Origin: Ursus arctos | Lineage: Eukaryota > Chordata > Mammalia > Carnivora > Ursidae | Direction of reading: 5' to 3' | NCBI RefSeq assembly: GCF_023065955.2 | Contig: NW_026623008.1 | Coordinates: 24,455,001-24,519,000, forward strand | DNA: 64,000 nt | Shown: positions 32,768-44,855 of the stretch, one piece after another | Position numbering within the stretch: the first letter of the stretch is position 1 | Layout of the letters: each line of letters starts with the position of its first letter | Notes under the pieces: model-generated | Databases searched by the model: none | What the model saw: the letters and a program-made list of their open reading frames with translations, nothing else | Told to the model about the DNA's origin: nothing | Program-made: the position numbers and the translations under genes

Positions 32768-32968
32768 GGGATGCTTGGGTGGCTCAGATGGTTAAGCGTC
32801 TGCCTGTGGCTCAGGTCATGATCCCGGGGTCCTGGGATCAAGCCCCACATCGGGCTCCCTGCTCGGCAGGGAGCCTGCTTCTCCCTTTCCTTCTACTGCT
32901 CTCCCTGCTTGTGCTATCTTGCTCTCTCTGTCAAATAAATAATAAAAGTAAAATCTTAAAAAAAAAAA
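32768..32968 (+). mobile_element. Can-SINE
   Basis: Head TGGGATGCTTGGGTGGCTCA, CCTGGGATCAAGCCCCACAT, tail AAATAAATAATAAAAGTAAA plus A-run. Flanking repeat approximately AAAAGATATGCTT on both sides. Confidence 0.93.
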
Positions 32969-34734
32969 AGATATGCTTCAATGTAGCTGGAAGGTTTTTA
33001 TGTCTCTTTCACCTTCCGCATTGTCCAGCGTGATACTACTTTGCATGTTTGCAGATGCTTAGTAAATGTCCGCTGCGATCATGGTAGGATCGACGAATGC
33101 TTCTCCCTCTGCCATACCCTCCAGCTCAGTCTGGGGTAGTAAAGGGCATGTCTGATTGCAGCCATGATACCGGACCAGGCCATGCGCCTCTTCCCCACAG
33201 ATAGGACGGGGCATATCAGTTGATGAAATGTTAATGCACAGAAATCTCTTTTTTCTTTTTCTTAATTTTTTCTAATGCCCAGGAGCTTCATTTCCCCCCC
33301 TGCACCCACTTTGGCTCCCCCATCCTCTCCTGCTGTAGAGTCCACTGCTCCTGAGGAACAGAGGATTGCTTCCATGGGACCTCGGCCACAACTCTGGAAG
33401 ACCCCATCAGCCCTTTCTGTTATGGAGCAGGGGAGGGGCAGGCCCAGGACGTCCACAAATTAGAGCCTAGCAAGAAAGAGAGACTCTAGGCAATGCTTCT
33501 CTTCCTGTCTGGTGCTCTAACCTTGAACGGCCTCCTCAGAATTTCAAGAAGCCAATTCACTGCTCCCAAACCAGTCGGTTGTTAGCAACAAGAGGATTAA
33601 GGTCCCCCAGGCAGGAGGGATTACTGGCACACCCCCTTCACTGCATCCACTGTCAGAATTTATCAATAATTAATCTCTATTGATCTCAAGGCTTCAAGGA
33701 TGCAGGAAACAGCTCACAGCCCCAGACATGCTGAGACTCTCCAGCATCTCTCTCACGGGTCCAGCCTGGCTTGTATGGTTATTTTTCTAGACTCTGCTAT
33801 CATGGACTAGAGTTACTGGGGTTACCTGGTCTCCGGCTGAGGGGGGGAAGTCTCTGGCATAATGCTTTACTGCCCACTACTCTTCAAGGTTTTTAGAAAG
33901 TGAAGAGATACTTTGAACCATTCATTCACTCGACAAACATTAGTAAGCACCCACCGTAAACCAAGCACTATGTTTGGTGCTGGCTGAACCAGGGTCCCTA
34001 AAGAGATTCGAGTCTAGTAAAAGAGACACTGACTCTTGGCCTATCTTGGTAAATGTTGCAATAGGGGATAAGCACCGAATATCGAGAACACAGAGAAGCG
34101 GACTCAGCTTGAGGAGAACAGAGAAGGCTTCCCAGAGAAGCGTTTAACATGACGCAGAGTCAGGAGGAGGAGAGAAGGAGACGTAAAATGCCACGGTGCG
34201 TTCCGAAAGCTACAGGGCATCCTGTACAGCCGAACCCAGACTGACTGTAGCACAGCAGCCGGACGAGGAGGCCGGTTCAGGATGGGTCTAAATTACGCTA
34301 GCATCCACAAGAGGCGGCTCATCTCTGAAGAGGTCTCATGGGATCAGGCCTTGCGAGTGACTGACACATACACACAAATAGACAGGGAAACTCCTTTTAG
34401 AAAAACCTAAAGCAACAGCCACACGAATTTTCCATGACGCAGTTCCTCTGTGCTGAGGGCTAAGGGTTTGAGGGGGAAGTGGAGCTCAGGGAAGTTTCCC
34501 TGCAAGAAGATGCTAGGTTGTAACAACAGGCTGGCCTACTGCAAGGGCACGCCATGGTGGTCTGTCCATGCCTTCATGCCCTTCGGCCCGCGCTGCAGCC
34601 ATCTGGCAAAACTAGCAAATATCCTCTGTGAGCAGAATTCCTTATAAGGCAGCTTGGAGCCTTAGAAAAGAAACTGGCTTCTGCATCTCTGCCCCCAGCC
34701 CACCTTGGCAGGGAGATGGCGGTACAGCGTAAGC

Positions 34735-34960
34735 GGCCAGAGGCATGGGTTTTAGAGCCAGATCTGGGTTTGGAGCCTCGTTCCGCCACCTATAGACGGT
34801 GCAACCTTAGACAAATTGCTTACCCTCCCTGAATCTTGATTTCCTGTTCTAGACATGGTAACACGCACCCCATAGAGTAGCTGTTAGCATCACATGGAAT
34901 ATTGCGGTTAAATCACGAGAAGGTTCACTGCCTCTGCTCATACCTAGGAGATGCTCATCC
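34735..34960 (+). repeat. MIR SINE
   Basis: GAGCCAGATCTGGGTTTGGA, GCAACCTTAGACAAATTGCT, GATTTCCTGTTCTAGACATG. Confidence 0.7.
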
Positions 34961-35809
34961 TAGGAAGCTACTCTTAGAATACTACCAGCTATTTGCATGT
35001 TGCTTTGAACTTCTCAGAGCATTTTTGTAATTTCAGTCTCATTTATGCATAACAATACGCCGATGAGGCAAGCGGGCAGTGCTCCCATTTTACAAGCAAG
35101 AGCTGAGAGTAGTTTCCAATTGACTGCTAGAATGCGGCGTGCTAAGGGAAAATCGACTTCACTTGACAGATGAGACAGAGTGCCTTGCACACCACACACA
35201 CTCAAAAAACGCTGATGGGCAAGTGAATAATAGAAGCCAGTAAACACAAAGTAAAATGGCAAGCCTTGGAATATGAGTTGGAGGCTGTTCAGACCTTTGC
35301 AGGGAATCTTGCAGGGAGGGCCAATGAGAAGTAAGTGTTTTGCCAGAAGGCACGAAGGTAAAAGGTATGCGATGTATCAAGTAAGTCAGAAAGGGGCAGG
35401 AGTGGGGGGAGAGGAGGCAGAAGATCTGTCCCAGAAAGCCATGAGCAATTCCAGTGGTTTCGTGGGCAATTTGGGGAGGGCCTTGCAGGCCCCCCACGGA
35501 GTCAGAGTCAGTGTTATCAGAAGTCACCAACACGCTATTTATTGAGTCCCTCCTACAGGCTGGGCATCGTAGCTGATAAAGGAGGAAATAAAAACACAGT
35601 GAAGGTTTCTAAACAAGAAAGAAATAACAGTCTCTGAGGAAGATGATTCTAGCAGCTGTGAGTGGGAATTCCTGGCCATCGGTTAAGCCTCTTACAGTCA
35701 GCAGGCCTGGAGGAAGGCAGGGAGCCAACACAGGAAGCATCCTCAGAGCCTGGCGATGAGCTGGGTGGTGATGGAAGGTGGGACTAAGGAGGGAAAGGGA
35801 GCTGGTAGC

Positions 35810-36030
35810 TGTCGCGAGCCTACTCTGTGCTGGTCACCTCCGCAGGCCACCGCACTCGTCTTTACAGCCTGTGGGAAGTCAATCATCTTAGTTTTATAGG
35901 TGAGGAAATTGAGGTTTACAGAGATTAAGTAACTTGATGATGGTCATAAAACTAGTAAGTAGGAAAGCTGGGGTCTGAAACCAGATCTAACTCTGAAGCC
36001 CATGCTTTTCCCATTATAACACTCTGCCTC
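35810..36030 (-). repeat. MIR SINE (reverse)
   Basis: TAGGTGAGGAAATTGAGGTT, GAGATTAAGTAACTTGATGA and TAGTAAGTAGGAAAGCTGGG are reverse-orientation MIR. Confidence 0.7.
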
Positions 36031-36209
36031 TGCGGTAAAGGAAAATGAGGTCAACATAACCCCGAGATTGAGAGCCTGGGGTAAAAGGGTAGCTCACGAC
36101 TGTGGGCTGTGGCCAGGAAACTGGGAACGGGGATTCTTCCATGGAGGAATACATTCAGGTTTTTATTTCTATTTTGTTTATGAATTCTGTAAGTTTTAAA
36201 AATGCGTAC

Positions 36210-36407
36210 GCGGGGGCGCCTGGGTGGCTCACTCAGTGAAGCGTCTGCCTTCAGCTCAGGTCGTGGTCTCAGGGTCCTGGGATCCAGCCCCACGTTGGGC
36301 TCCCTGCTCAGTGGGGAGCCTGCTTCTCCCTCTCCCTCTGACCTTCCCTCCAGCTCGTGTTCTCGCTGGCTCTCTTTCTCAAATGAATAAATAAAAAATC
36401 TTTAAAG
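36210..36407 (+). mobile_element. Can-SINE
   Basis: Head GGGGGCGCCTGGGTGGCTCA, tail AATGAATAAATAAAAAATCT. Imperfect flanking repeat: AAATGCGTACGCGGG at left, AAATGTGTATGCGGG at right. Confidence 0.93.
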
Positions 36408-36934
36408 AAATGTGTATGCGGGTGGGGTGGTATCCAAGGGGGATAACCTGTAGACAGGAGATCTATAGGGAAGGGGAATGAAGACAGGGATGGATGCATA
36501 TTGACAAGCCATCTGCAGACAGGTGATACGTGTCCGAAATGTCAGAACAGATAAGCTCCTTTGGGGGGTAAGTGTTGGAGTAAAAGGCCAGGAGGACAGG
36601 ACTGAGTCTTTTGGGAGTCCCACAGCCAATGGCAGAGGGGCAAGGGGAAAGGAGGGAGGAGTAGGTCCCACCTACACGCACAGATGGTCACATGCACACA
36701 TGGCCATTCTGGGCGTAGGTGCTTCCCCGTGCCAGCTGAGATCATCCTCCTTCTGTTCTGTTCTTGAAACTTACTCATTTTTCAGGCACAACTCAGATTT
36801 CCACAACCCCAATTAGAATGTAAACTCTTGTTCATCTCTGTTACTCCCATATGGTTAGCGTTATGTTTGGCACATAATAGGTGCTAAATGAGTATTTATT
36901 GAGCTGAACTAAACAATTAAAGAGACAGAGAAAA

Positions 36935-37110
36935 ACTATTTGGGGATGACAGTTAATTAGTCTTTCCGAGCCATATCTTCTTCATTTGGGGGAATGGAAT
37001 AATCATCGCTGGGATTAAATGAGGTCTGCAGGTAAGATATGTGGGTATCTGGTGCAGTGCCTGGGACAGGGTTGTTTATTAACTGGTAATTATTATTATT
37101 AGCTGGCAAT
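36935..37110 (+). repeat. MIR SINE
   Basis: GGGATTAAATGAGGTCTGCA, GTGCAGTGCCTGGGACAGGG. Confidence 0.55.
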
Positions 37111-37301
37111 GACCCATGGAGGTAATAGAATAGGAGCTATGGTGAAGGATTTCAGGAAAGAAGGCTCAACAGTTCCAAGTCCCTTTGTGTACCCCAGTTG
37201 TACCCTCTTCCTCTGGCTCCGTCACACACGCACACGCACACACACACCCATGATATGTTAAGCAAAATATAAAACTCCTCCACTGATATCTTCTAGACCT
37301 T

Positions 37302-37318
37302 CCCCCCCCCCCCCCCCC
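37302..37318. repeat. Poly(C) run, 17 bases
   Basis: Uninterrupted C-run in PHC2 intron 6; prone to length error in assemblies. Confidence 0.95.
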
Positions 37319-38396
37319 GATATGAAGAGGAACTTCTTTGTAATCTAAATTTGATAGTGGAAATGACCTTCATGACTGGTTGCACGATTTTAACATCAAA
37401 ATTGTTGGGAATTTTGACTCCAGTGAGATAACGAGCCCCCTTGTCTGTTCTGTTTTTATTGGATTCTCTAAGTAAAAGTGTCTATCTCACAGCTTGGAAG
37501 CTGCTCTGGGAGAGAAATGCCGTCCCGGAGAGTCCTAGAATCAGCAAGCACCACATCGTGGGGCCTATCACAGACCGAAATCACTGTTCCCGGACACAAA
37601 CCCCTCTCTGTGATAAAACAAAGCTGCTATTTTTTTTTGGGCAGGCAGGCCTTCCCAGCAGAGAGTTTTCTCTCCTCTGCTGAGACCTGAGGAGGGATGA
37701 GGAGACAGAACAAAGACCCGGCATCTGGAGCACAATTGTGTGGAAAGGGCCTAGAATCTTCAGTGACCTGACAATTTCCTTTTTTTCACAGCAGCACCCT
37801 CCTGGTCAGCGGTTTGCTCCTCACCTTTGGGCCTGAGTGTGTGCAGCCAAGGCCCTGAGTTTACCCCCTAGAATGAGGACTCCAAGAACCAAGACTCTTG
37901 TGGGGAGCTGTGGCCCAGCTCCCTTAGGACTCAGTTTCCCTGGAGGCCGGGCCCATGGGACCTTGCTGCCTGCCCCTCTTGTGCCCTCCCCGGCTCTGTC
38001 CTCAAATTTCCGAGAAGCCCAACCTCTTCGGCTCTGCTCTCTGCCCCTTACTCCCCTCCCCCACCTACCAACCCACCCCTTTTCAGGGCATAAGGGACCT
38101 TTTCTATTTGCAGATCCTAAAGAAGCTGGTTGCCAAGGTGACAGGAGCAGGAACAGCAGGGAGCTCGCCATGGGGGAGGGGCTTTGCCCCCAAACAGCTG
38201 TCAGTGGGAGCAGTCCCAGCTGGGACTACAACATTTGCCTGTTCTGGGAGGACATGGCCCCCAGGGGGACACATTCCTCTCCACTATGATCCCCCACTGC
38301 CCCCCACCGCAGGTCTCTACTGGTTACCCTCCCTGGGGGCAACCAGCCAGCCAGCTCGAAAATGCTCCAATAACCAACAAAACCCACCGCCCCCCT

Positions 38397-38461
<65 letters not shown>
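38397..38461. repeat. (TC)n(AC)n compound microsatellite
   Basis: About 13 TC units followed by about 19 AC units without interruption. Likely polymorphic; the AC part can adopt Z-DNA. Confidence 0.97.
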
Positions 38462-38463
<2 letters not shown>

Positions 38464-39074
38464 CCCATGCGCATGCCCACATGCTCTGATCCCTCCGTTC
38501 ATTCGCAGTGGGTTGGCTGGGCAGGAGGCCAGAAGTTACCTCTGCCTGAGGACCCGGGAGCCCAGCCCAGGTGCTGCTCCAGGCAGCCCCCACCAGGGCA
38601 TAAGGATTATGTTCGTCTTTTTTTGTTCCAGAGGCCCTGAGCGGACCTGCAGCATCCTAACCCTCTCCACTGCCTTCCATCTGGGAGGTAGGGGTGGGGG
38701 AGTGGAACCCCTGGCTTACAGAGAGGAAGGGGTAGAAGAAGAAGCGAGGAAGACTGGGAGGGGAGGTAGGAGGCAGGAGGCACGCAAAGCGCACTGATTT
38801 GTGTGACCTGGATGTAGCTCCCAGCTGCTGCACAGAAAGTTCTGTGGAGCCACCGGTCTCTGTTTCGCCTATACCCACGCCTTGCTAGTCCCAGGCCGTG
38901 CCTGTACGGCACTGGTGTTCACCTTTATAGGATTCAAGGGAAGAGAGCCCTCCACTAGATTCCATAAAATGCAGAACTTCGAGCCATCAGGCTCTTTGAC
39001 TTTTGGGTCGCGAACAGGAAAGGCCTGGGAAAGACCCAAACTACTGTAAGAAACGAGAGAGGCAAATACAGCTT

Positions 39075-39310
39075 AGTGACTAAGAACACAGAATCTGACT
39101 CAGCCAGACAAGAACTGGCTCCCAGTTCTGCCACTTTCGACTCATGTGACCTTGAGCGACATATGTAGTAAGTTCCTGGGTAACCTCTCTGAGCTTTCAT
39201 CTTCTCCTCTGCAAAATGGATAAACACACCTACCTTACAGGGTTCTTTCGAAGGTTAGAAGGGGTGGTGTGCATAACAAGGCCAAGCATATGATCTGGTT
39301 TACAGCAGAT
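39075..39310 (+). repeat. MIR SINE
   Basis: GTGACTAAGAACACAGAATC, CCAGTTCTGCCACTTTCGAC, CTGCAAAATGGATAAACACA. Confidence 0.75.
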
Positions 39311-39789
39311 GTTTTATCAGCCCCCAGTTTTCTCGAGACCCCAGGGTTGCCTGGCACGCTTAGGAAGAACTCGAGAATTGGTCTTTCTTTTGAAGGGTCC
39401 TTAGAATCTGGGGGGGCTGGCTTAGATCTGGGGAGGGGCTACATTTCGGCTTGGATGGGAATGGTTCTCAGGAAGTCAGGTTTGTAGGGTTTGTAGCTTG
39501 AATGAGAAGGTAGAAGTGCTAATTTGGGGTCTCACTCTCGTCAAGCTGGTGTCAACTCATTGTAAGATCCTCAGCCTTGACCCTTTGAGCCTAATTTCTT
39601 TCTCCAGGAGAAGAGGCTGGACTAATCTCTGAAGAAAGCAATCTCAGACAGTGAGAAACATCTGGAACCACACGGCGGTGGGGCCTCTGTAGGGAGCTGC
39701 CTTCCCCAGCTCGGCAGTGACCCTTTGTCCCTGAAACCTCCAGAAGGTAAATAAAGGGCTGTGGTGCAGATTCTTCCTTGCTCAGGACC

Positions 39790-40080
39790 ATGACACTTGA
39801 CTTGTGCTTTCCCCTGTCTTGAATATCTTCCCCTACTTTGTCTGGTGGGCAAACTACTCATGCTTTGAGACTCAGGTGCCATTTCCTCTGAGGGACAGTA
39901 TCTTCGACCCATCCTCCTGGCACGGAGTTGGCCGCCTGTGCCCACACTTACCTTGGACTTACTCCTATAATAAAATTTGTGAAATTGAATGGATTTGCTT
40001 ATATATCTGGCTTCCTCCTTTTGACTGTCCCCTCCTTTAGGTAAAGAATTGTGTTTTGGCCCTCTTGGTTAATCTAGTAA
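39790..40080 (+). repeat. Probable L2 LINE fragment
   Basis: GCTTTGAGACTCAGGTGCCA and TCCTCTGAGGGACAGTATCT resemble the L2 3' end. Confidence 0.5.
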
Positions 40081-40276
40081 CCAGCATACACAAGCTCTCA
40101 AGAAAAAAAAAATGCAGGTTAGATTGGATGGTAAAATGGTCTGGATGAGGACAGAGGGTCAGTGATGGTCTCAGGGATGTGACCAGGGTGATTCTCTCTT
40201 TAATGCAAAGCCATGTGGTCTATTGCTATATTTACTTCCGTGGTCTTATTCCCGAGACTAGCTGGCTTCTAAGGCT

Positions 40277-40492
40277 TTTTTTTTTTAAGATTTAATTTTG
40301 TTTTTATTTTATTTTTAAAAATATTTATTTATTTGATAGAGAGAGTGCACAAGCAGGGGGAGCAGCAGAGGGAGAGGGAGAAGCAGACTCTTCACTGAGT
40401 GGGAGCCCAATGTGGGACTCCATCCCAGGACCCTGGGATCAGGACCTGAGCCAAAGGCAGACGCTTAACCGACGGAGCCACCCAGGAGCTCC
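40277..40492 (-). mobile_element. Can-SINE
   Basis: Minus-strand copy: T-run and AAGATTTAATTTTG at left, head GAGCCACCCAGGAGCTCC at right. Target duplication TTCTAAGGCTTTT around 40267 and 40493. Confidence 0.93.
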
Positions 40493-41292
40493 TTCTAAGG
40501 CTTTTCTAAGGAAAGACTGCCTACGACGGGCAGCGCCGGGACAAGGCTTGCAGGCAGGGAAAGAGGTCCAGCCTCAGGGAATGCTGACTCAGCCCCCTCA
40601 CAGAATCTGCCTCACAAGTAATCTGGTTATTATTACTATTTTTTAATCTGCTAGATTTTTTCCTCGAGCGTCACTCATTGGCAAGCCTTTTCGGCTCCCC
40701 TCGCCAGAGCTCGATAGCGCCCCTGTGCGCCTGCAGCGCCCAGAGCTCAGGACGCGAGTGTCACGCTGTCTGCACTGCACTTGTCTGTCTCCCAGACGGT
40801 GCCCTTCCCGGACGGCACAGTCCGTGTCTCACTTATCTCCGCGCATCCAGAACTGGCAACACAACTGGCATATACTAGTCAACAAATGTCTGTTGAGTGA
40901 TGAGAAACATCAGCTTCCCACTTCCTCATGTCCCTGTGTGGTTGTCGTGTGCGCCTGGCTCGTCCCTATCTTTTGTGCTGAGCATGTCAAAATCGCCCAA
41001 CTGCCAACCTCCGCTCTCTCAAGGCTGGGAGCTGTGACTGCGTACTCCGAGATTCACCCTCGTGCCCATGGCGAAGGGCTCATTTATGCCAAATGGCTTC
41101 GTCGTCTAAAGCTAGGTGGAGGTATGGCACAGAACCAGGAGCTGATGAACCCTCCAGACTGGAAGAGGGAAGAGGGGTGCAGGGCTGGTATCTTAGCATG
41201 TCTATGGGAGAAAGGAAAGCTTGAAAGTTTCCCCCTCCCCTAGAGTCCTCCTGAGTTTTCTGGGATAGAACCCTTGTCCCTGGAGCCCTTAC

Positions 41293-41605
41293 CTGGTGTG
41301 ACGAGGGGGTGGGTGGCCACAGCGGGCGCCATCCGGCTGAGCCCAGCCCGGCCCTCCATGCTCCCCGGCACGCCGCTGCTACCGTCTCCTTTCTTGAGTG
41401 GCTCCATCACGCTGTCAGTTATGCCAGGCTTGGCACCTGCGGGGGAACCCTGAGCGGTGTTTCTGCCCTGTGATGGGGTAGGCAGAGGCTGGCTACCGCC
41501 TGGCGTGGGTTTCAAGGCCAAGCTGGGCAGGACAGGCTGGGTGGGGGTAGGGCCCGAGGCTGCTGCAGTTGGTGGCTGCTGTGTTCGGAGGGTCAAGTTC
41601 TGTAC
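41293..41605 (-). CDS. PHC2: PHC2 coding exon 6 (residues 216-320)
   Basis: A 313-bp exon encoding VQNLTLRTQQ, a Pro/Thr/Ala-rich stretch with LPSLALKPTPGGSQPLPTP, then DSVMEPLKKGDG and GSMEGRAGLSR, ending HPLVTP plus one base. Acceptor TTTTCCAG|GTA at 41606, donor ACACCAG|GTAAGGG at 41292. It starts in phase 0 and ends with one base of a split Ala codon completed by exon 7. It is followed (in transcript order) by the 12.4-kb intron 28847-41292. Low-complexity, disordered region of PHC2. Confidence 0.93.
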
Positions 41606-42717
41606 CTGGAAAAGAGGGGTCTATAGGAGTCCCGAGAATGTGGGTAGGAGCAATGGCAACACACAGCTAAGATAGGGAAGGAGTTAGGGATGGACCTAGG
41701 ATAGCTAAACAGGATAGCAGGTTGTAAAATCAGAGAGAAAAGAGAGAACATGAGTTAGGGGCTGAAAGAGGAACCAGGAGCAGGTAGAGTTTCTAAAGGG
41801 GACAAGAAAGAGTGCTAGTGATTGGATCCGTCAGCAGAAGAAATTGAATTCTGAGAAGGGATGACCGCCCAGGCTGGGGCGGGCTCTCTTTCCCTTCTGT
41901 GACCTCCTCTCCTCCCCCGATCTATCAGGATGGGATGCATTCCATTTAGAAAGAATTCCCAGCTACAGTGGGGGCATGGGACTTCCCACACTCAAAAAGG
42001 CCAGGGCAAAAGTGAAAGTTAATTGACCAGCGCAGCCACCAGGCAAAGGATCATCTTGTCCTCAGAACGAGGTTTACACCAGGATCGGCGTGCTTACTCA
42101 ACCTGGCCCCTGGTGCCCTCTGCTGGACGCTCGGAGGCTGTGCCAGATTCGCTTCTGACCAGTCTGATTCTCAGGCTCCCAAGTGCTCTCCCGTTCTGCA
42201 GCTGGGGTGAGGCGAGGGGGGGGGGGTTGTCGCCCCGCTGCCCATAGAATCCTTACAGCCACAGCAGTATCTGTGTGCTCCCAGAGGAAGGTGGGGACCC
42301 AGGACTTATCTTTGCTCCCTCTTCCATGCCATTTTTCCTGAACTAGAGGTGCTAGGGTGTGTAACCAGAGTGGGATTTTCCACTTGAAAAGCAACACAGA
42401 AGTTATACTGGGAAAAAGCTAGTAATGACCACCCATTATTGGCAACTGTGTTTGCCTCAGCCTGCTGCTCTCTGACTCCTGATCTGTGTTTGAAGGAATG
42501 GAACAGAGTCAAGAGTGGCTGAGGTCTCCTCAACGGGGAATTAATCAAGGAGTCAGTCTGGGAGCATCGGGATGTCCTGTCTCCCCCCGGCTTTCCTGGA
42601 AGATCCCAACCTTTCCAAAGAGTCAAAGCGCCTCCAGGCCTGTGCCCATACCCAATATCAGTACCCCTCTACGGAGGTGCCCACCCCCCTGCCCTCCCAG
42701 CAGCATGGAATCCTCAC
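41606..42717 (-). other. PHC2: PHC2 intron 5
   Basis: A 1.1-kb intron without recognised repeats; a G-run at about 42217-42226. Confidence 0.8.
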
Positions 42718-42804
42718 CTGGGCGGGGGTGGGGGGCCGGGCGGGGGAGCCAGTGCCGAGCTCAGGCTGCACAGTAGCGACGGTGGCCGTGGGCGTGAAGA
42801 TGAG
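42718..42804 (-). CDS. PHC2: PHC2 coding exon 5 (residues 187-215)
   Basis: An 87-bp exon (29 codons, phase 0/0) encoding LIFTPTATVATVQPELGTGS and ending RPPTPAQ. Acceptor CCCCTCAG|CTC at 42805, donor CCCAG|GTGAGGA at 42717. It matches the LIFTPTATVATVQPE segment of PHC2. It starts the Thr/Pro-rich middle of the protein, probably intrinsically disordered. Confidence 0.92.
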
Positions 42805-44693
42805 CTGAGGGGACAAAGGAACAGTGCCGCCTAGGCTCCTAGCTACCTGCACCAGGTTACCTGGCTGGGCCTGGAATCACAGGAAACGAGGCGCCTTTTA
42901 CCTGCCCAATGTGGGCTCAGTCACAGGACAGGAAGTTCAGCCAAGGAGCAGATATGGGGAAAGAGGGAGGCAAGAGAGGGAAAGAGGCCAAGGGGACCAC
43001 CTGAGAGTCTCAAGAGGCTTGAGATCAGTGTCCTGATCCAGGCTGGGTAGTGGAGGGGATGGTGGAGGAGAACCCATCTGGGGATGTACGTTGGGTTTAC
43101 TTTGGAAGGCTCTGTGAGGAGCTCATCCTAGAGGGGCCAACATTCCCGGGACCCCCTGAAGTCATTCTCTCCGTAGCACCCCGGGGAGCAGGGACCTTGG
43201 GTTCAGATAGATGCCCTAGGACCCCTTCCAGGTCTAACCCACGTCTGACTCCAAGTCTGGGCCAGAACAGGACTCCCCTGCACAAGGGATCAAATTAGAT
43301 GTATTCTTTTCTCGGTTTTTAGTCAAATTTAGATCCGGGCGGGGGGGCGGGTGCAGAGACAATGGTGGCAGAAGAACCAGGGTGCCCAGAGCCGTATTCG
43401 TGCCTGCATCTCCTTCGGTGGCTGCGGGCTACATGATGGTCTCTGCATGGTACCTCCAACCCCACGAGCCTTGTTTGGTGCCCCTGTGGACGTGCTGCGA
43501 TCGCATAGGCTGCTTTCAGCAAACTCTGAGGTGCGCCTATGTCTACTCGTCTGTGAATGTATGCCCTGCATTGGGGAGGGAGGCAGACAGGCTTAAGGAC
43601 TCCAGCTGCGGGGGGGAGGGGGGCTGAGTAGGACAAGGGAATGAGTAAACTGAAGACAAAGGCAAGTTTGGGCAGGGTCGCATTGAGGCTGTCCTGTTCC
43701 CTAGAGAAGTGAAAGTCTATTCCATACTATGTGTCCCAGAGGCTAGTCCCTGGGAATGGAACGCCACGAACAACGAACTCAGAGTCAAGAAAGGAAGTGC
43801 TGGAGCAAGACCAGAAAAGCTCCAAGTGTCAAGTTCTGGCCCCAGAAGCAAAGGGAGGGTAGGACTGTATTGTCTTCAGGATAGCATGTCAAGGAGCCGG
43901 AGAGAGAAGTCTTCAGGATGGGAGACACGAGATCAGACTCAGTGATCTGAGCCCGATAGACAGCTAGAGGTTATTGCCTCCTGGGGAGTATGCCGCTGTT
44001 TTTCCTGAAAATTCTTCTAAACCTTAGGACCTTTGCATCCCTCAGGGGCAGGTGTAGAGGAAAGATGCTAGGTATGCAGTCCAGGGCTGATCCCATCCTG
44101 AGCGCATCTGGCACATTCAAATAAGATGAATTAACAGGTGATAGAGTGACCCTGATTTGGAGGGGGGCCCAGTTGGGAGAGCAGCAGCATCTCCTGAAGC
44201 AGAGGCTACCTTCACCGCCTGGGTTGGAATTTTCCTTTGGCCCGTGAGCTAGTGGTGCTCGGTCCCTCTAAGGACTGCCACAGGGTTAAGACCCCATTTC
44301 TGTAGAGTACCTGGATGTCTGTGTGTTTGCTTAAGTATCTGAGTATACGGACCATCTGGGCATGGGCCCCTGCATTTTCTACCCTAATTAATGCAGGGGA
44401 GTGACTTCTGGGAAGAAGAGGACAATTAGGGAAGGAAAGGAGGCATCATCGGCAACCTTCTCCATTTCAGCCGGGAACCCCACCTGTCCTTGACTCATGA
44501 AGCCTGTACCCAAGCTCCCATTCAGCCTTCCAGGCGCCCTCTTGTTGATTCCACCCCTTACCTCTTGCCGCCTGTCCCTGGTGCTCCTTCCCCCCACTTC
44601 TCTAATCCCTACCCTCTCTAACCTCCCAGGCCCCGACTTGTCTGCCTCTGTCCTCCCAGCCCACCTGAGCCGTGGCCCAGGCTGGGTACTCAC
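42805..44693 (-). other. PHC2: PHC2 intron 4
   Basis: A 1.9-kb intron without recognised mobile elements. The stretch 43320-43620 is locally richer in CpG than its surroundings and contains open frames on both strands, but no family resemblance was seen. Confidence 0.75.
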
Positions 44694-44855
44694 CATCTGT
44701 GCCCTTAGATACATCTGTGCCTGGCTTGCAGTCAGGGCCGGAGAAGATGTGTTCCCCAAGAGCACAGCCTGCTGGGCGATGCCTGAGGCTGTGGCCGAGT
44801 TGACGCTCTGCGCACGGTTGATGAGCTGGGCTGCTGGGGAGGCTGCCAGGTTGAT
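44694..44855 (-). CDS. PHC2: PHC2 coding exon 4 (residues 133-186)
   Basis: Encodes INLAASPAAQLINRAQSVNS followed by the GIAQQAVLLGNTSSPALTAS segment and ending QMYLRAQM. Acceptor CTCACCAG|ATC at 44856, donor CAGATG|GTGAGTACC at 44693, phase 0/0, 54 codons. This is a conserved PHC2 block within the otherwise low-complexity N-terminal region. Compared with the human protein as I recall it, one Ala of the PAAAQ run is absent, a conservative length change. Confidence 0.93.

Larger units (their letters stand above)
28847..41292 (-). other. PHC2: PHC2 intron 6 (12.4 kb)
   Basis: Contains three Can-SINEs (32768, 36210, 40277), MIR and L2-like fragments, and microsatellites at 32004 and 38397. Two unannotated stretches look like possible conserved regulatory DNA (about 30410-30650 and 33530-33760). 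No coding sequence recognised. Confidence 0.75.

Noticed and set aside
38397..38461. CRISPR-like or other spaced repeat arrays
   Set aside because: All repeat runs seen are simple microsatellites or mobile elements of a mammalian genome; no direct-repeat/spacer pattern.
37955..38797. A 280-codon plus-strand frame in intron 6
   Set aside because: It contains the translated microsatellite and low-complexity sequence; no homology recognised.
42023..42247. Plus-strand frame in intron 5
   Set aside because: No resemblance to any protein and no supporting signals; chance frame.
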